Assembly (NCBI RefSeq): GCF_037975245.1
Contig: NC_092573.1
Location: forward strand, 15,582,001-15,646,000
Origin: Apostichopus japonicus
Taxonomy: Eukaryota > Echinodermata > Holothuroidea > Aspidochirotida > Stichopodidae
Direction: 5' to 3'
Length of the DNA stretch: 64,000 nucleotides
The position numbers and the translations under genes were made by a program. Shown here piece by piece: positions 11,816 to 23,215 of the stretch. The notes below the pieces were generated by a model. The model was given only the letters and a program-made list of their open reading frames with translations. It had not been told where the DNA came from and ran no database searches. The first letter of the stretch is position 1. Each line of letters opens with the position of its first letter.

Positions 11816-12767
11816 CTGTATACAAACGCTGTTTTTGTTGTGATTACCGTATAGGTACTGTGCGGAGGGTGGGTTATGACGCAATCTGCTATGGCAGAGC
11901 TGACGTCACGTATTGTACTGTTCAAATCATATTTGAAATGTCTATCGACAACGATTAAAAAATCGTTTCTCTGTCAAACGCAACATTAGCGTTCTCATAC
12001 TTTGACAACATGTTTGGAAAATTATTTACTATTTTTTAAGCTAACTTCTTTGGGCCACCAGACAATCCTTTCAACTACAAGACTTTGTTTAGTCCGCAGT
12101 GACTTGTTGTGTTTATTGATCCGCTGAAACTGCGGCATTTGCGTGTAACGCCCCCCCCCCCCCCCCGATGACTGTGTTCCACAGGCATACAGAAGTGTTT
12201 ATTTAGTTTTATACAGCAGTGTTTATTTAGTTTAATGCAGCAGTGTTTATTTAGTTTAATACAGCATATTAGAATCATCTTCATAAATATAAAATTTTGA
12301 TTTATATTATCAGCCAACTTGATCACGTTGTTTACGATTGTTGCATTATGAAAGACTGAATGGTTATGAGGAAGGGACGGTGACGAGGACGGGGTTTGGA
12401 TGTTTTTATTGCTTTAATATGTGCAATATATGTTGTCAAGACTCTGACATGATCGACTCTATCAGCAGCTAGAACCTGTATAAGTTATAGGAAGTAATAG
12501 CTCCCTTTCAAGGTCATATCTACTCCCCCTTCACCGCCGCCACTCTTTCTCATTTTATGTGCCGATACGTTACTGAACCATGAAAATTGTATCTTAGATC
12601 TCTTTAACAAAAGATTAAACGATCCGAATAAAAATTAAGTTTCCTCCGCCTATTAATTTGAAAAGAGGTGGTTGCGTCACCTCAGATAGAGTGTTGGGTT
12701 TGAAATATTTGAACATAGAACAACAAATATTTGTCTTTCATCCAGAACTCTGTTTTACTCTGTTTAA
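11816..12767. other. intergenic with simple repeats
   Basis: Contains a C16 run at 12151-12166 and a 24-bp minisatellite of three units at about 12194-12266 (core AGTGTTTATTTAGTTTAA). No gene is supported. Confidence 0.6.
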
Positions 12768-12949
12768 AGTGGCCATGACACGAAAATTTCAAAGTCCTAT
12801 ATTTTTGGGATCCATCAAAGAATGTTCTCTAGAACATGTATCAACCAATCTGCCAGTTTAAAACTTGATTTTTCAAGTCGAAAATTGAGAATGAATTTAC
12901 CCTTTTCGGCGTTTGAAACTTTGTTTACTCGAAAATTTTCCGATTCGCA

Positions 12950-12967
12950 TGACGTCATGTGACGTCA
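12950..12967. promoter_or_regulatory. pair of CRE-type TGACGTCA sites
   Basis: Two perfect TGACGTCA octamers lie at 12950-12957 and 12960-12967, about 140 bases upstream of the ATG at 13109. TGACGTCA is the full cAMP-response (CREB/ATF) element. Placement suggests a promoter for the P2RX7-C-like gene inside the TTAA element, which is inference. Confidence 0.5.
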
Positions 12968-13108
12968 CGTTTTGAACACATTTGTTGTCGCTGCTTACGA
13001 AAGTTACGATACCGTTCACGTACACAGTAGACAAGTACACATACCTCTAGTAGTTACTAAACAAAACACCGATCACAAGTGCGATATCAAATCAAAATTT
13101 CCTGTGAA

Positions 13109-13985
13109 ATGGCGGATCCAGAACCAATTGCGGCAACCGAAGTTCAAAGTGACAATGCTTCTTCACTAGGCAGTGAAATTGGGCTATAATTAGAGTGCCC
13201 TTTCTCATATTCGAAGCAGAGAGTGAAGGCGATGATCATTCCAATATTGAACCGAACGTTGAGGGTGGAGCGGAGGTGTTAGAACCGTATCAGTTCGAGC
13301 CTGTTAAACGAGCCGAAATTGAAGCTCCACAACATATCGAAGAAGAAATCCGTTCGAAACCATTGCAAGGAACATACAACGTGGTAAGAATTTATTAACG
13401 AAGCATTTAAAAACAAAATCCAGTCCATTTTGTGCATGTGTTGTTGGAATTCGCGGAACACCCTAAACCGTATTGTGCGTTGTGTTACGGTAACTTACAA
13501 CCCATATGTAGAGTGTGTAGTACTAGTAGGGTTGGTTGCATACTGAAAGTTTGGCTCGGGGATGTAAGTTGCATTATGCAGCCATGCTAGGTAGGCATAT
13601 GTGTTATTTCATACTCATTATTACTTGGCTAGTACTTTGGCCTGGAGTTTTGCAAATCAATTTTCTGAAACAAAAGAATGTTTCATGATACACGGAAGGT
13701 GTAAAATCACAACAAATGTAATCATAACTGTACATTGTATGCCTGCTTGTTATTGTGGACATCATGGCCAACATTAATACATTTTGAACTTTCATAAAGT
13801 TTTTCCCAGGCAGTACAGATACATAGCCTACGGTCAACAGGTTCAATGATACTTGGGGTTCCTAGCAAGACACGTCAGGGTTGTGCTACCATCATGTGCA
13901 GTCCAAAGGATCAGAAGTGATTTTCCAGCCAATGGTCATTACACTGGATTCAAGTTGCCAGGAGAAAACTCATTGTATAGGAAGC
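13109..13985 (+). pseudogene. broken P2RX7-C-like gene inside the TTAA element
   Basis: An ATG at 13109 opens MADPEPIAATEVQ and stops after about 26 codons. A second frame carries an acidic stretch and the motif EPYQFEPV, then a donor GTGGTAAGA near 13384. After an acceptor ending CCCAGGCAG at 13813, an exon reads YRYIAY, a TGA stop at 13847-13849, then RHVRVVLPSCAVQRIRSDFP and NGHYTGFK. The PY.FEP start and the RYxAYRQ...RVVxPSCxVxxIRxxFP...YxGF end match what I recall of the P2X7 C-terminal (cytoplasmic ballast) family common in marine invertebrates. The middle with its WC.CG.C and CC residues is not visible. The stop and missing middle argue for a dead copy. Confidence 0.5.
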
Positions 13986-14071
13986 CTTGGTTGAGAAATT
14001 CCTCCAGAAACACCTTTTCTAAACTACGATTGTGTTGGATTATCAATCCGTCAGGGTTCCCTCAGTGTTGA

Positions 14072-15970
14072 TATATTGAAATTCAAGACTTTTAATTCAG
14101 GATGAAAAGGTTATTTTCCAGACCCAACATCAACAATGAAAGAAAAGGCATGTTTTGAAGCATTTGGACACAAGTATTGGCGTGACCGTGATGTCATATA
14201 ATATGTGCATAAGGGAACGGGCATTGACCTTTTTAGGGGCATTTACCTCCCAGACGTTTGATTTGTACCTTTAATCTGGAAGCCAAAATATCCATATCAC
14301 CAATGATATTTGACAGAAAAGTCATAATAAAGGAGGCAGCAGAAGTCTTGAATGTTTAGACTTTGTTTCTTCAGCAGCAGTTGGTTTGTTTTGTAGTCTT
14401 TCTTCAAAAACTCAGCTGTACACCCTGTTAATGGTCTTCGATTGTTTTAATGCGTGTGATGCTGTGTTTCACATTGCCCATCAGTGTTGTACGTGTCGTC
14501 GTGCTTGTGTAACATTTTTGCATGTGAGTTACTTCGTGCAGTGTTTCTTGGTTTAAATAACCCTTTATTGTATTTGCTTCTGGATTATTCTAAGTTAATT
14601 TGTCATAACATCGATTGATAGCGATGGACATGCAACTGCTTTGTAGGCTTAAAGCCAAACAATTCATGTAAGTTGTTTTCTTTTAACCTCCTTTGATGTC
14701 ACAAATTACATTAGTGTAATTTAAGAATGATAATGTTTATGGAAAGTACAGTTTTACTTTTATGTCATATAATACAATGATTGTTGTTAATGTTAGTTCA
14801 GATTGTCCAGAATGACTGTCTAGAACTGATATTGAATAAATTTTGTTCAATGATTTAACACTTGAACTATGTGGTGTGAAATTTTGGCTCTGTGACTTTA
14901 AAATAAATCGCTTTGAGATTTAATTAAACACCCTTTGGAATAAAATCTTTTTACCTACCTATTTTGACCCATCCCCATTACCCCCACTCCCTCCACAACA
15001 TAAAAAAATGGTTTTCCTGGAATAGGAATAAGAAATTATTGCTATAACTAACTGATCCAGCATATTCCAGAAATAAATTGGGGCACTGAGATTTGTTCAC
15101 AAGAAGATGTAACCCATCGCTTCTGAAGCTAACCTAATAGCTTATTAGTATACAATAGAGCAATGAAGGGGGGTGTTAATTTAGATGATACAGTAAAATC
15201 TCTTCGTCTATTGCGACTTCAGTGTAGTAACGCTAATACTATAGTACTACTAGTGCTCGGCGCGCTACCTCCTAAGGATCGCCACTTGCCCCATTGGAGG
15301 TTTCCTGTTCCCCGATCTGGTTCCTCAGAGTAGTTTTTTGTGGATTACTTGACAGAAGAATGACTCTTTTATGTCGAACCGTTAAAGTCCATTTGTTTTA
15401 TTTCATAACAAAAAGGAGGGATCGTAGTATGCTTCCGTGAAGTGTTGGCTTCATTCGGAGCTGCATACTGGCTAGGCCCAGTGAAATCGGCGCTGGTGTT
15501 GTGCACTAACTTGGTCATAATCGCCGTGTTTTTTCGTCTTTCAGCCATGGATGAAGGCTAATTGCATGGGTTATGATATTTATGCAGCCCCCAACAACAC
15601 AACGGACCGGCATTTCTCTCGGATAGTTTACAACAGTTGTAAAACAAACTTGAAATTTCTAACGATATAGCGTAATACAGTGGTTGTTCTCTCAGTGTAA
15701 ATGTGCGTGTACTATATATGGAACGGTATGATCGTCGCGCATCCGATACATGCCTGGGCTTTGCACGTGTGTTCCTAACATGACGTCATCATTGTCTTGT
15801 TGTGAAATCGCATTCTCAGATATCTATTTTCGGATGCGAATATTAAAACGTTAATTACTAATTAGTCCTTGAGGTTTTCAAGGTGTTGAGGATAGTTTTG
15901 AACATAGATTTTCTCATAGATTCAGAGGAAGTTACTCTCGATGAGTTGGATTTTTCGTGTCATGGCCTCT
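14072..15970. other. right half of the TTAA element, no gene seen
   Basis: AT-rich sequence without long frames on either strand. It ends in the right inverted repeat and holds a reversed ATGACGTCAT near 15780. Confidence 0.5.
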
Positions 15971-16420
15971 TTAACAAAAGATGTTGTGTCATTGATATAT
16001 GCGTGGCATCCAACAAGTCATATTGCTAACTTACCTTTTTCTATGAAATATTGATCAAAATTAAAATCAGTTAAACTTTTTTTTTCTTCTTCTTCTTCAG
16101 TATTTTCAAATGACATTTAACAAGTCAATGTAATGAAGTTTATTGTTGTGATGTAAGTATCACATATCTGCCGAAAATCAAATTCAACACCGTAAAAATC
16201 TGTTCAACAGTTTTAACGAAGGGGAAGAAATTTTACCCATGAACGTAAACAATTTAACGATACGGTATTCTCCCTTTCTTTGGTTTTGATGCCTTTTAAT
16301 ATTAGCCGAGAACTTCTTGGGACTCCCCCTCCCCCACACATACACTCCCTCTTCTCTCTCCCAAGCCCGCACTAGATTCTTGCAGACAATGATCGTTAAC
16401 GTTGGTTCTCATCGACAGTA
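15971..16420. other. intergenic, no supported gene
   Basis: T-rich and CTT-rich stretches with no coding signal. This is the gap between the TTAA element and the CACTG-ended element. Confidence 0.4.
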
Positions 16421-19400
16421 CACTGAAAACTTAAATTGGTTCACCGACTAACATAACGTTAGTCCATCTGGTGCCTCTCCCGACTAACATAGCCTTAGTC
16501 AATTGCTATACCGACTAATTTATTCCTTAGTCAGTTGGATTTCTTAGTCGGTCATCTTAGTCCGTCAGCTTAGTCGATCAACAATTTCTTAGTCGGTAAA
16601 TGTATATTAGGCAGTTACATTGGTTGGTGACATTAGTCGGTCTTCACCGACTAATTTATATGAGCCACCGACTAGTTTATAGCAGGTTTTACATTAGTCA
16701 GGATGGTGCCTCTCCCGACTAACCTTTCTTAGTCGGTATCGACTGACTAGTTGCACTGACTAGAATCACTGAAAGAATTAAACTCGACTAGTTTCACTGA
16801 CTAGCATCACTGAAAGAAAAGAGAGCAGAAGAAACACAAATAATGTGTACGTTGGCAGTATTTATTTCTGATAAAACTTCTGATGTCTACAAAGGCTGAC
16901 TTTCGACAGATAGAGAAGACATCACTGTAAACAAATATCTGAAAATATGATTTTATTCCAACAAAGTTAAGACAAGTTAATGGATCAAACATGAATCGCA
17001 AAAGTATAGCACTGCACAATAATGCAAAGTTGAATCTTGGGCAAGGGTTCCTCATGACTTTCGTTTTAAAGTGGTACCCCAAATCGACACCAGTTAAGTC
17101 TTCACGAACAAAGAGTGTTTCTCTTAACTACAAATGGCCTCCCACTTGTCTTCAGGAAGCCAAAATCTGCACCATTATTGACCTGTGAACAGAAAATATG
17201 ATATACGTGTAAGCACAGATACAGATATAGCACATGATAACTCACATTATCATAAACATACATTTACATTAAAATTTTATAACATATTGGGAGGTATACA
17301 TTTAAATCTAGGTCCCTCAAATTATAAGCCAGGAATAGCAGCTTTACCAAATAATTATTACCTTTGCACAGCATAACACCAAGTTATTTTTCAAAGCTTA
17401 ATAATTATGTTAATCATGTTAATAATGATCCCAATAGACCGGGAGCCCAGAGGGTTTGGTTAGCTGGGAAGGTAACCAATTGCCTTGTACATCACAATGT
17501 TCACAGTGCATTCCTGTATATGAAACCAGACGACTGGCAAACCGACTGTGGTGGGTTTGGCTGGGAGAGCAATTTTAAAGTCACCTAATAGCTAACCTAG
17601 ATCAGCTTTCATGGTAACCACATCAAAGTAAGAACAATGTGTCAGGTATGGCCCCAAGAGCAACAAAAGGCCATCGCCAGTAATTATTGGTGGTGGGGTA
17701 CCCCTGCCAGTGATGAACAATTGACCCCTCAAGGCTGACCTAGGTCAGCTCATGAGGTAACCACTTGAAACCTACTGGAAAATGTTGGTTAGGACTTCAG
17801 ATACAACTGATGGGCATTGCCAGTAATTTTTATTGGTGGGGTACCCCTGCCAGTAGACCCCCAAAATGCCCATTCCCTCATTGACCTAGGTCAGCTCATG
17901 AGATAACCAGTTGAAAAACTACTGGAAAATGATAGGTATCACTTCATATGTAAGGGATGGGCATTTCCAATAATTTATATTGGGGGGGGGTACCCCTGCC
18001 AGTAGACCCCCAAAATGCCCATTCCCTCATTGACCTAGGTCAGCTCATGAGATAACCAGTTGAAAAATTACTGGAAAATGATTGACAGGATTCTATATGT
18101 AAGGCATGGGCAGACTCTGGCAGTGGTGGCCCACCAATATAAAATACTGGAAATGCCCATCCTTACATATGAAGTGATACCTATCATTTTCCTGTAGGTT
18201 TCAACTGGTCAAATCATGAGCTCACCTAGGTCAATGAGGGGATGGGCATATTGGGGGTCTGCTGGCAGGGGTACCCCACCAATAAAAATTACTGGCAATG
18301 CCCATCAGTTGTATCTGAAGTCCTAACCTTATGAAGCTTGCACGTAAATGATATACTAGACTGTTCTTTTTTAAAACAGGTTATGAAAAGTATCTTTAAT
18401 ATCATTAAACAGTTGGGTACAATAGTTAAACTCACGCTTCCATCTTTTTTTCTCTATGGTACTTGTTCCTTTGCTTTTTGGGCTCTTGGATAAACTCTTT
18501 TGTTCTGTGAAGGGTACCAATATATCATCTTAAAACATGTCTTTAAGCCATATATAACACAGTTCTCCTCTTCTGTTGTTGCCTCCACACTGGTGTCGTA
18601 CATCACAGGAAACCTCACCCTTGACTTAGATATTTGGCTTTTCAAACCCTGCTGGAAAAAAGAAACAGCAAAGTATTCATCATTTGAAAAAAAAATTAAA
18701 TAAAGTTGTCACCACAATGTTATGTGAGATTTGCTTCCACTATAGTCTCAAAAACAATCCCAAAGTTTGAAGCAGACTGTATAAAGCTGAAAATTTGAAC
18801 GAGAGTGTCATCACCATTGCAACCAGAATCAAATGCCCAGAATACAGAGATAATAAAACATGGGCTAAATCTTTGTTTGTTTTTATGATCTTTAAAAATA
18901 TAAAATTTTAGAAACAGAAATGCACTGAGCCAACTTATTTATAGGCCTAATCGTTTTTAGTTGTTATTTTGCTTGCTCACATAACAAGCCTGTTTAGACC
19001 TAGGCTAGAGGAGAATCAGTACTTTGTTACACTAAGTTTGTCTTTCGGTCGTTTGATTTAGTCTTACTAGTAGTACTAAAGTATATAATGGACCGGCGAA
19101 GACTAGAGAATACCCAGAGTTTTAGCAACTGCGTTAAACTGTATCATCTGATCTATTATTTACGTCAATGAGTTTCATTCAATCTAGGATCAAACAGAAA
19201 AAAACTAATTAATCTTAACCTTTAAACTATGCTACTAAACAGATATGCTTGAATTACCAATAAATGTCAAAAAACATCATAATCTACGAATCGATGCATA
19301 TACATATACATAAACAGAATAATTTGAATTCGCGCAAGTGAACCCTGCACTACATTGGACAGAAAAAAACGTGCACTTAGACCAAACTAAACATACTAAA

Positions 19401-20531
19401 TTTTCCGTTACTTCTGCATAAAATATCAATACAAATACAACAACTTACTCTTTGGCAGTATACTAAAAGCACATGTTTATAATAACTTCAGACTATCAAG
19501 CTTTCCTGAGAAAAAACGGTTAATACTTCTTACAGTAAACAAGTCGACCGTGAAGGAATGTCGCAATTGTTTCCTGGCGTGACCGGAAATAAAATACTAA
19601 AAAATGATAAATGAAAAGGTTAAATAGAACTGAAGCGTGCATCCTGACTGCTCGCAACATATAATACCGTTGACTAGCCAACATAATTTGTTCAGCCTAC
19701 TGTGACTGTACGTTTGAAGGTCTAGCCTTGCTTATTCAATATCACAAAGCCTACCCATTTAGATTCACATGGGAAATTACAGGAAATCTTTACCAAATGA
19801 GTGTAGACTTCAAATAAACTATTGAGACTTATAGTTCCAGCATTTGTTTGGGAATAAATTAGAAGATTATGTGCCACTGTTCAATCTAGCCCAATACACA
19901 CATAACACATTGTTAATTGGTGTTTAGAATGCACACTTTAGTGTTGAGAATGCACTGCAGTACCCAGTAGAAGCCTATAGGCTACTCACTGTCATTGCAC
20001 TTGTGTATTGCGAAACGCCAGCGTGACAACGGTAGCGTTACACCATAATACAATACTAGTGCCAGTGGCCTAACAATTAACTTTAATTTTACCTTCAAGT
20101 TAAAGGAATAACAGGTAGGCCGATGATGGCAGTTAATACCTCCATTCTTCTAAGACCTTCTTGGGTGATTTACGGTTGAAAGTTGCTTAGAGTGATCGTA
20201 TGAAACTATGCCAAGTCCAGCAAGCTGCCGTTGCCTCTCGGTTTCCAAATTGAAGTGAATCGAATTGGGTTAAAATACATTAGTCCGTCGACACCGACTA
20301 AGCTACGATTATGGCGTAAATCGGGTGTCCGTATCGTTCTTAGTCCATGGGTTAAAATACCTTAGTCCGTCGCCACCGACCAAGCTGCGATTATATTTTC
20401 CTTAGTCAGTGTAAACTGACAAAGAAGCAGCGATGAAACGAAGATTTTTGCTAGTCCGTGTGCATTAACTAACGTTACAGACTAATTTAACGTTAGTCCG
20501 TGGCAATATTGACTAGTTTATTTTTTCAGTG
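16421..20531. mobile_element. CACTG-ended DNA transposon with subterminal repeats, non-autonomous
   Basis: The left end reads TA then CACTGAAAA at 16421; the right end reads TTTTCAGTG then TA at 20531. Between 16440 and 16830, and again between 20270 and 20520, GACTAA/TTAGTC and ACTAGT motifs are packed in both orientations. Terminal CACTR plus subterminal short repeats is the layout of CACTA/EnSpm-type transposons; a TA duplication would also fit other families. No transposase frame is visible, so it would depend on a partner elsewhere. It is possible that the two ends belong to two separate smaller elements. Confidence 0.55.
17590..18330. repeat. 147-bp tandem array followed by an inverted copy
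   Basis: Four diverged direct units start near 17593, 17736, 17882 and 18031 (spacings about 143, 146 and 149). They share TGACCTAGGTCAGCTCATGAG and GGGGTACCCCTGCCAG. From about 18135 to 18330 the same sequence runs in reverse complement, so the whole block can fold back on itself. It sits inside the CACTG-ended element. Confidence 0.8.
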
Positions 20532-21387
20532 TATTCCTTTAATCGTCATTTGGTAATTTATAATTGAAATCAAAATACCCTTTAAAGAGGAAGTCTTAGA
20601 TTGAAAATGGTAAAAAGAAAAGAGAAACGAGAACTATTCTCATTTATGTAAATGTTTGGAAAATCTCCAGACGCCACTAAGACGCTTTATTATTTGTAAG
20701 CCAGCAATCACGCCTTTGCGATATTTAAACTGTATTTGATCCCCTGAAATGTTTTCATCACAATGGCCTCTGATTAATCATTGGCAACAATTGACTGTGA
20801 TTGACTGTAGAGGTATTGACTGTAAGTCACGTGTAATCCCCCCAAAAATACACCGCTTTCACATTTTAGGATCTGTAGATAAACCTGCATGCTTAACAAT
20901 ACAGTTAACTTTTGGGTTCGGTTTAGTCAGAATTACGCGTGACGGCGTGTGTGTGTGTGTGCACGCAATCAGCCTTATGTTACAGATTAACTCTGACTCG
21001 ACACATTCAACTCACATCTCTAAATATTTTTGTCTGCAAAATCACTTGGAATTTGTCTTTTGCTTTGTTTCTGTCTTTCTCCCGTCCGCTATTTCTTTTA
21101 TTTGAAATTATTCTCTACCTCTGACGTTATCAAGTTAAACAAACATTTGTCTTCTTGCAGAAAGCTCAATCGCAATCTTTCACATTTCTGTTGACTTTTC
21201 CTGTTCATTCTCATTTCCGTTTAAACTGTCATTCGCGAACTGTCTTCCTTATTTCTGTTTGTACATTTGAACAGTTTTGTAAAATTTTGCAATATAAAAT
21301 GATGAATTTTCACGAACACATTCATAGACCCCCAATTCAGCCGAACCGAATTGTACAGTTGCTTATAATAGCGTTTTCGACTTGAAT
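20532..21387. other. intergenic, no supported gene
   Basis: Holds a short GT microsatellite near 20946-20960. The 118-codon open stretch at 20749-21105 has no protein-like character and no recognised motif. Confidence 0.4.
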
Positions 21388-21770
21388 ATATTGCGCATTT
21401 ATATGCATCTGTGTTATAACATGATAACACGTGTTATGCTAGAGGCACATTTTATTGCTGCCTGTGTTAAAAAAAAATAATAATCATGTAAACAAGATGC
21501 ATGTGATGATAACGACTGTCCATTGGAGTCTACACAGGCCTAGTTTCAATGGTTACCTTCGTACACAGTACAGCGTTTACCGATAGAAACGAGCTTGAAA
21601 ACAAAATCTTGTCGCTAGCTCATTTATAACTAGCCAGTCGTCCAACCATTACTAATCTATAATACCACGATTTACTGTATTGTATATTTAACATATCTAG
21701 CTCTCGCATGCTCCCAAAACATAACACGTGTTAGTGTGTTATAACACCCTGGCATATAAATGCATAATAT
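21388..21770. mobile_element. 383-bp MITE with long imperfect inverted ends
   Basis: The left arm (21388 to about 21438) and right arm (about 21720 to 21770) are reverse complements over most of 50 bases. They share GCATTTATATGC, GTTATAACA and the palindrome TAACACGTGTTA (21425-21436 and 21722-21733). There is no coding potential inside. The family is unknown and I see no clear target duplication. Confidence 0.7.
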
Positions 21771-22620
21771 GCTACACGTTAAGAACAAATATAAGCTCAC
21801 ACCTTTTCGGCTTGGGTGCCCAATTCAATCATTTCGTTGTCACAATCACTGTTGTTTAAGAAACTAATGTTGCGTAACGATATTATGTACGTTGCACCTA
21901 TTTGGTTGTTTGGTTGTTGAGTGCTACTAATGTTTCTATCAATATCTCTGTTTTAAACGGCCATATTTCTGCACATCTGACATGCTCATACGGTTGAATT
22001 GATGTGGCGTCGTAACATCACTTCAGTCTTCTGTTAACGCAAGTCCATCATTGTTTTAGGAATTCAATAACTCATTCCCATAAAAAACGGACCCCCCCCC
22101 CCTCTAAGCATGATATCCGACTTCATTTGCCCTTGGAAAATTGTTATTCGTTACTCTTATACTGAATTTTGCATGCATGCCAGAATAACATGGGATGACA
22201 GTTATGATGTCCTGGGCTTATACCTAACAATTTAATACTGTGAAAATAGCTACTACGGACTTAGAAACATAAATCTGAGAACTGCATGCAAAGACTTATA
22301 TTGAAGTATTACACAAAAGTAGGTGTGTGTGGAGAGGGAGTGGGAGGAGGGAGGGTTGTTTTTTTCACGGCATTTTCCAGGGACAACTATGACACTATTT
22401 GAGTGAAGCACTAAAATAATACAAGCAAGAAACGTGTTTTCATTGTGATGCCAGAAACGACACTTTCCAGAAATTAAAAGTTGCACAAAACACTCCACTT
22501 ACTCGAGTCATTAGAGGCGAAAAAAGGGTTTTCAAAGTTCGTTCTTAAGTCAGGAGTATAGTACTTACCACTCTGGTCGCATTGACATGTTTCTGTTGTG
22601 CACTGCTTAAACACATAGCG
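21771..22620. other. intergenic, no supported gene
   Basis: Includes a C run near 22092-22102 and purine-rich AGGGAGTGGGAGGAGG-type sequence near 22330. No gene or element is recognised. Confidence 0.4.
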
Positions 22621-22631
22621 AAACACTGTGT

Positions 22632-23215
22632 CCATCCGTCCATCCGTTCATTCGTTCATTCGGGGCCGTTCGGCCGTTCGGCCGTTCGGCCATTCGGCCA
22701 TTCGGCCATCCATTCATCCAGCCATCCATTCATACATTCATCAATTCATACATTCATCCATTCGTCCACCGTTCCTTTATTTAATTCATTAATTCGTCCA
22801 TTCATCTATTCATCCATTCATCCATCCATCAATCCATTCATCCATTCGGCCATTCGGCCATTCGGCCATTCGGTCATTCAGCCATTCAGCCATCCATTAA
22901 TCCATCCTTTCATCTATCCATCCGTTCATTCCTTCATCCATTCAGCCATCCATTCAGCTATCCATTCAGCCATCCATTCAGCCATCCATTCAGCCATCCA
23001 TTCAGCCATTCATCCATTCATTCATCCATTCATTCATCCACCCACCCATCCATTAATTAATTCATTAATTCGCCCTTTCATCCATCCATTCATCCATCCA
23101 TTCATCCATCCATCCTTCATTCAACCATTCGTCCACCCATCCATTGATCCATTCATTCATCTATTCATTCTTTCATTAATTTATCCGCCCATCAATTGTT
23201 CGTACGTTCCTTCCT
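22632..23215. repeat. CATC/CATT/GGC tetranucleotide array
   Basis: Nearly 600 bases of degenerate CATC, CATT and TTCGGCCA units. A 224-codon frame crosses it only because the array lacks stops in that phase; the peptide is a monotonous His-Pro-Phe-Ile string and is not supported as a protein. Confidence 0.9.

Larger units (their letters stand above)
12768..15970 (+). mobile_element. TTAA-flanked DNA transposon, non-autonomous, 3.2 kb
   Basis: TTAA sits at 12764-12767 and again at 15971-15974. Just inside are terminal inverted repeats AGTGGCCATGACACGAAAA and, reversed, AGAGGCCATGACACGAAAA (18 of 19 match). Insertion into TTAA with its duplication is the mark of the piggyBac and Kolobok superfamilies; I cannot tell which. 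No transposase-like frame lies inside. What it does hold is pieces of a P2RX7-C-like gene, and CRE-like ATGACGTCATGT motifs near both ends (12949-12960 and about 15777-15788, reversed). Orientation follows the internal gene. Confidence 0.7.

Noticed and set aside
17590-18130. CRISPR-like array of regularly spaced repeats
   Set aside because: Units are head-to-tail diverged 147-bp repeats in animal DNA, with no constant short repeat plus unique spacers.
20749-21105. 118-codon open frame
   Set aside because: It crosses a GT microsatellite and has no recognisable domain.
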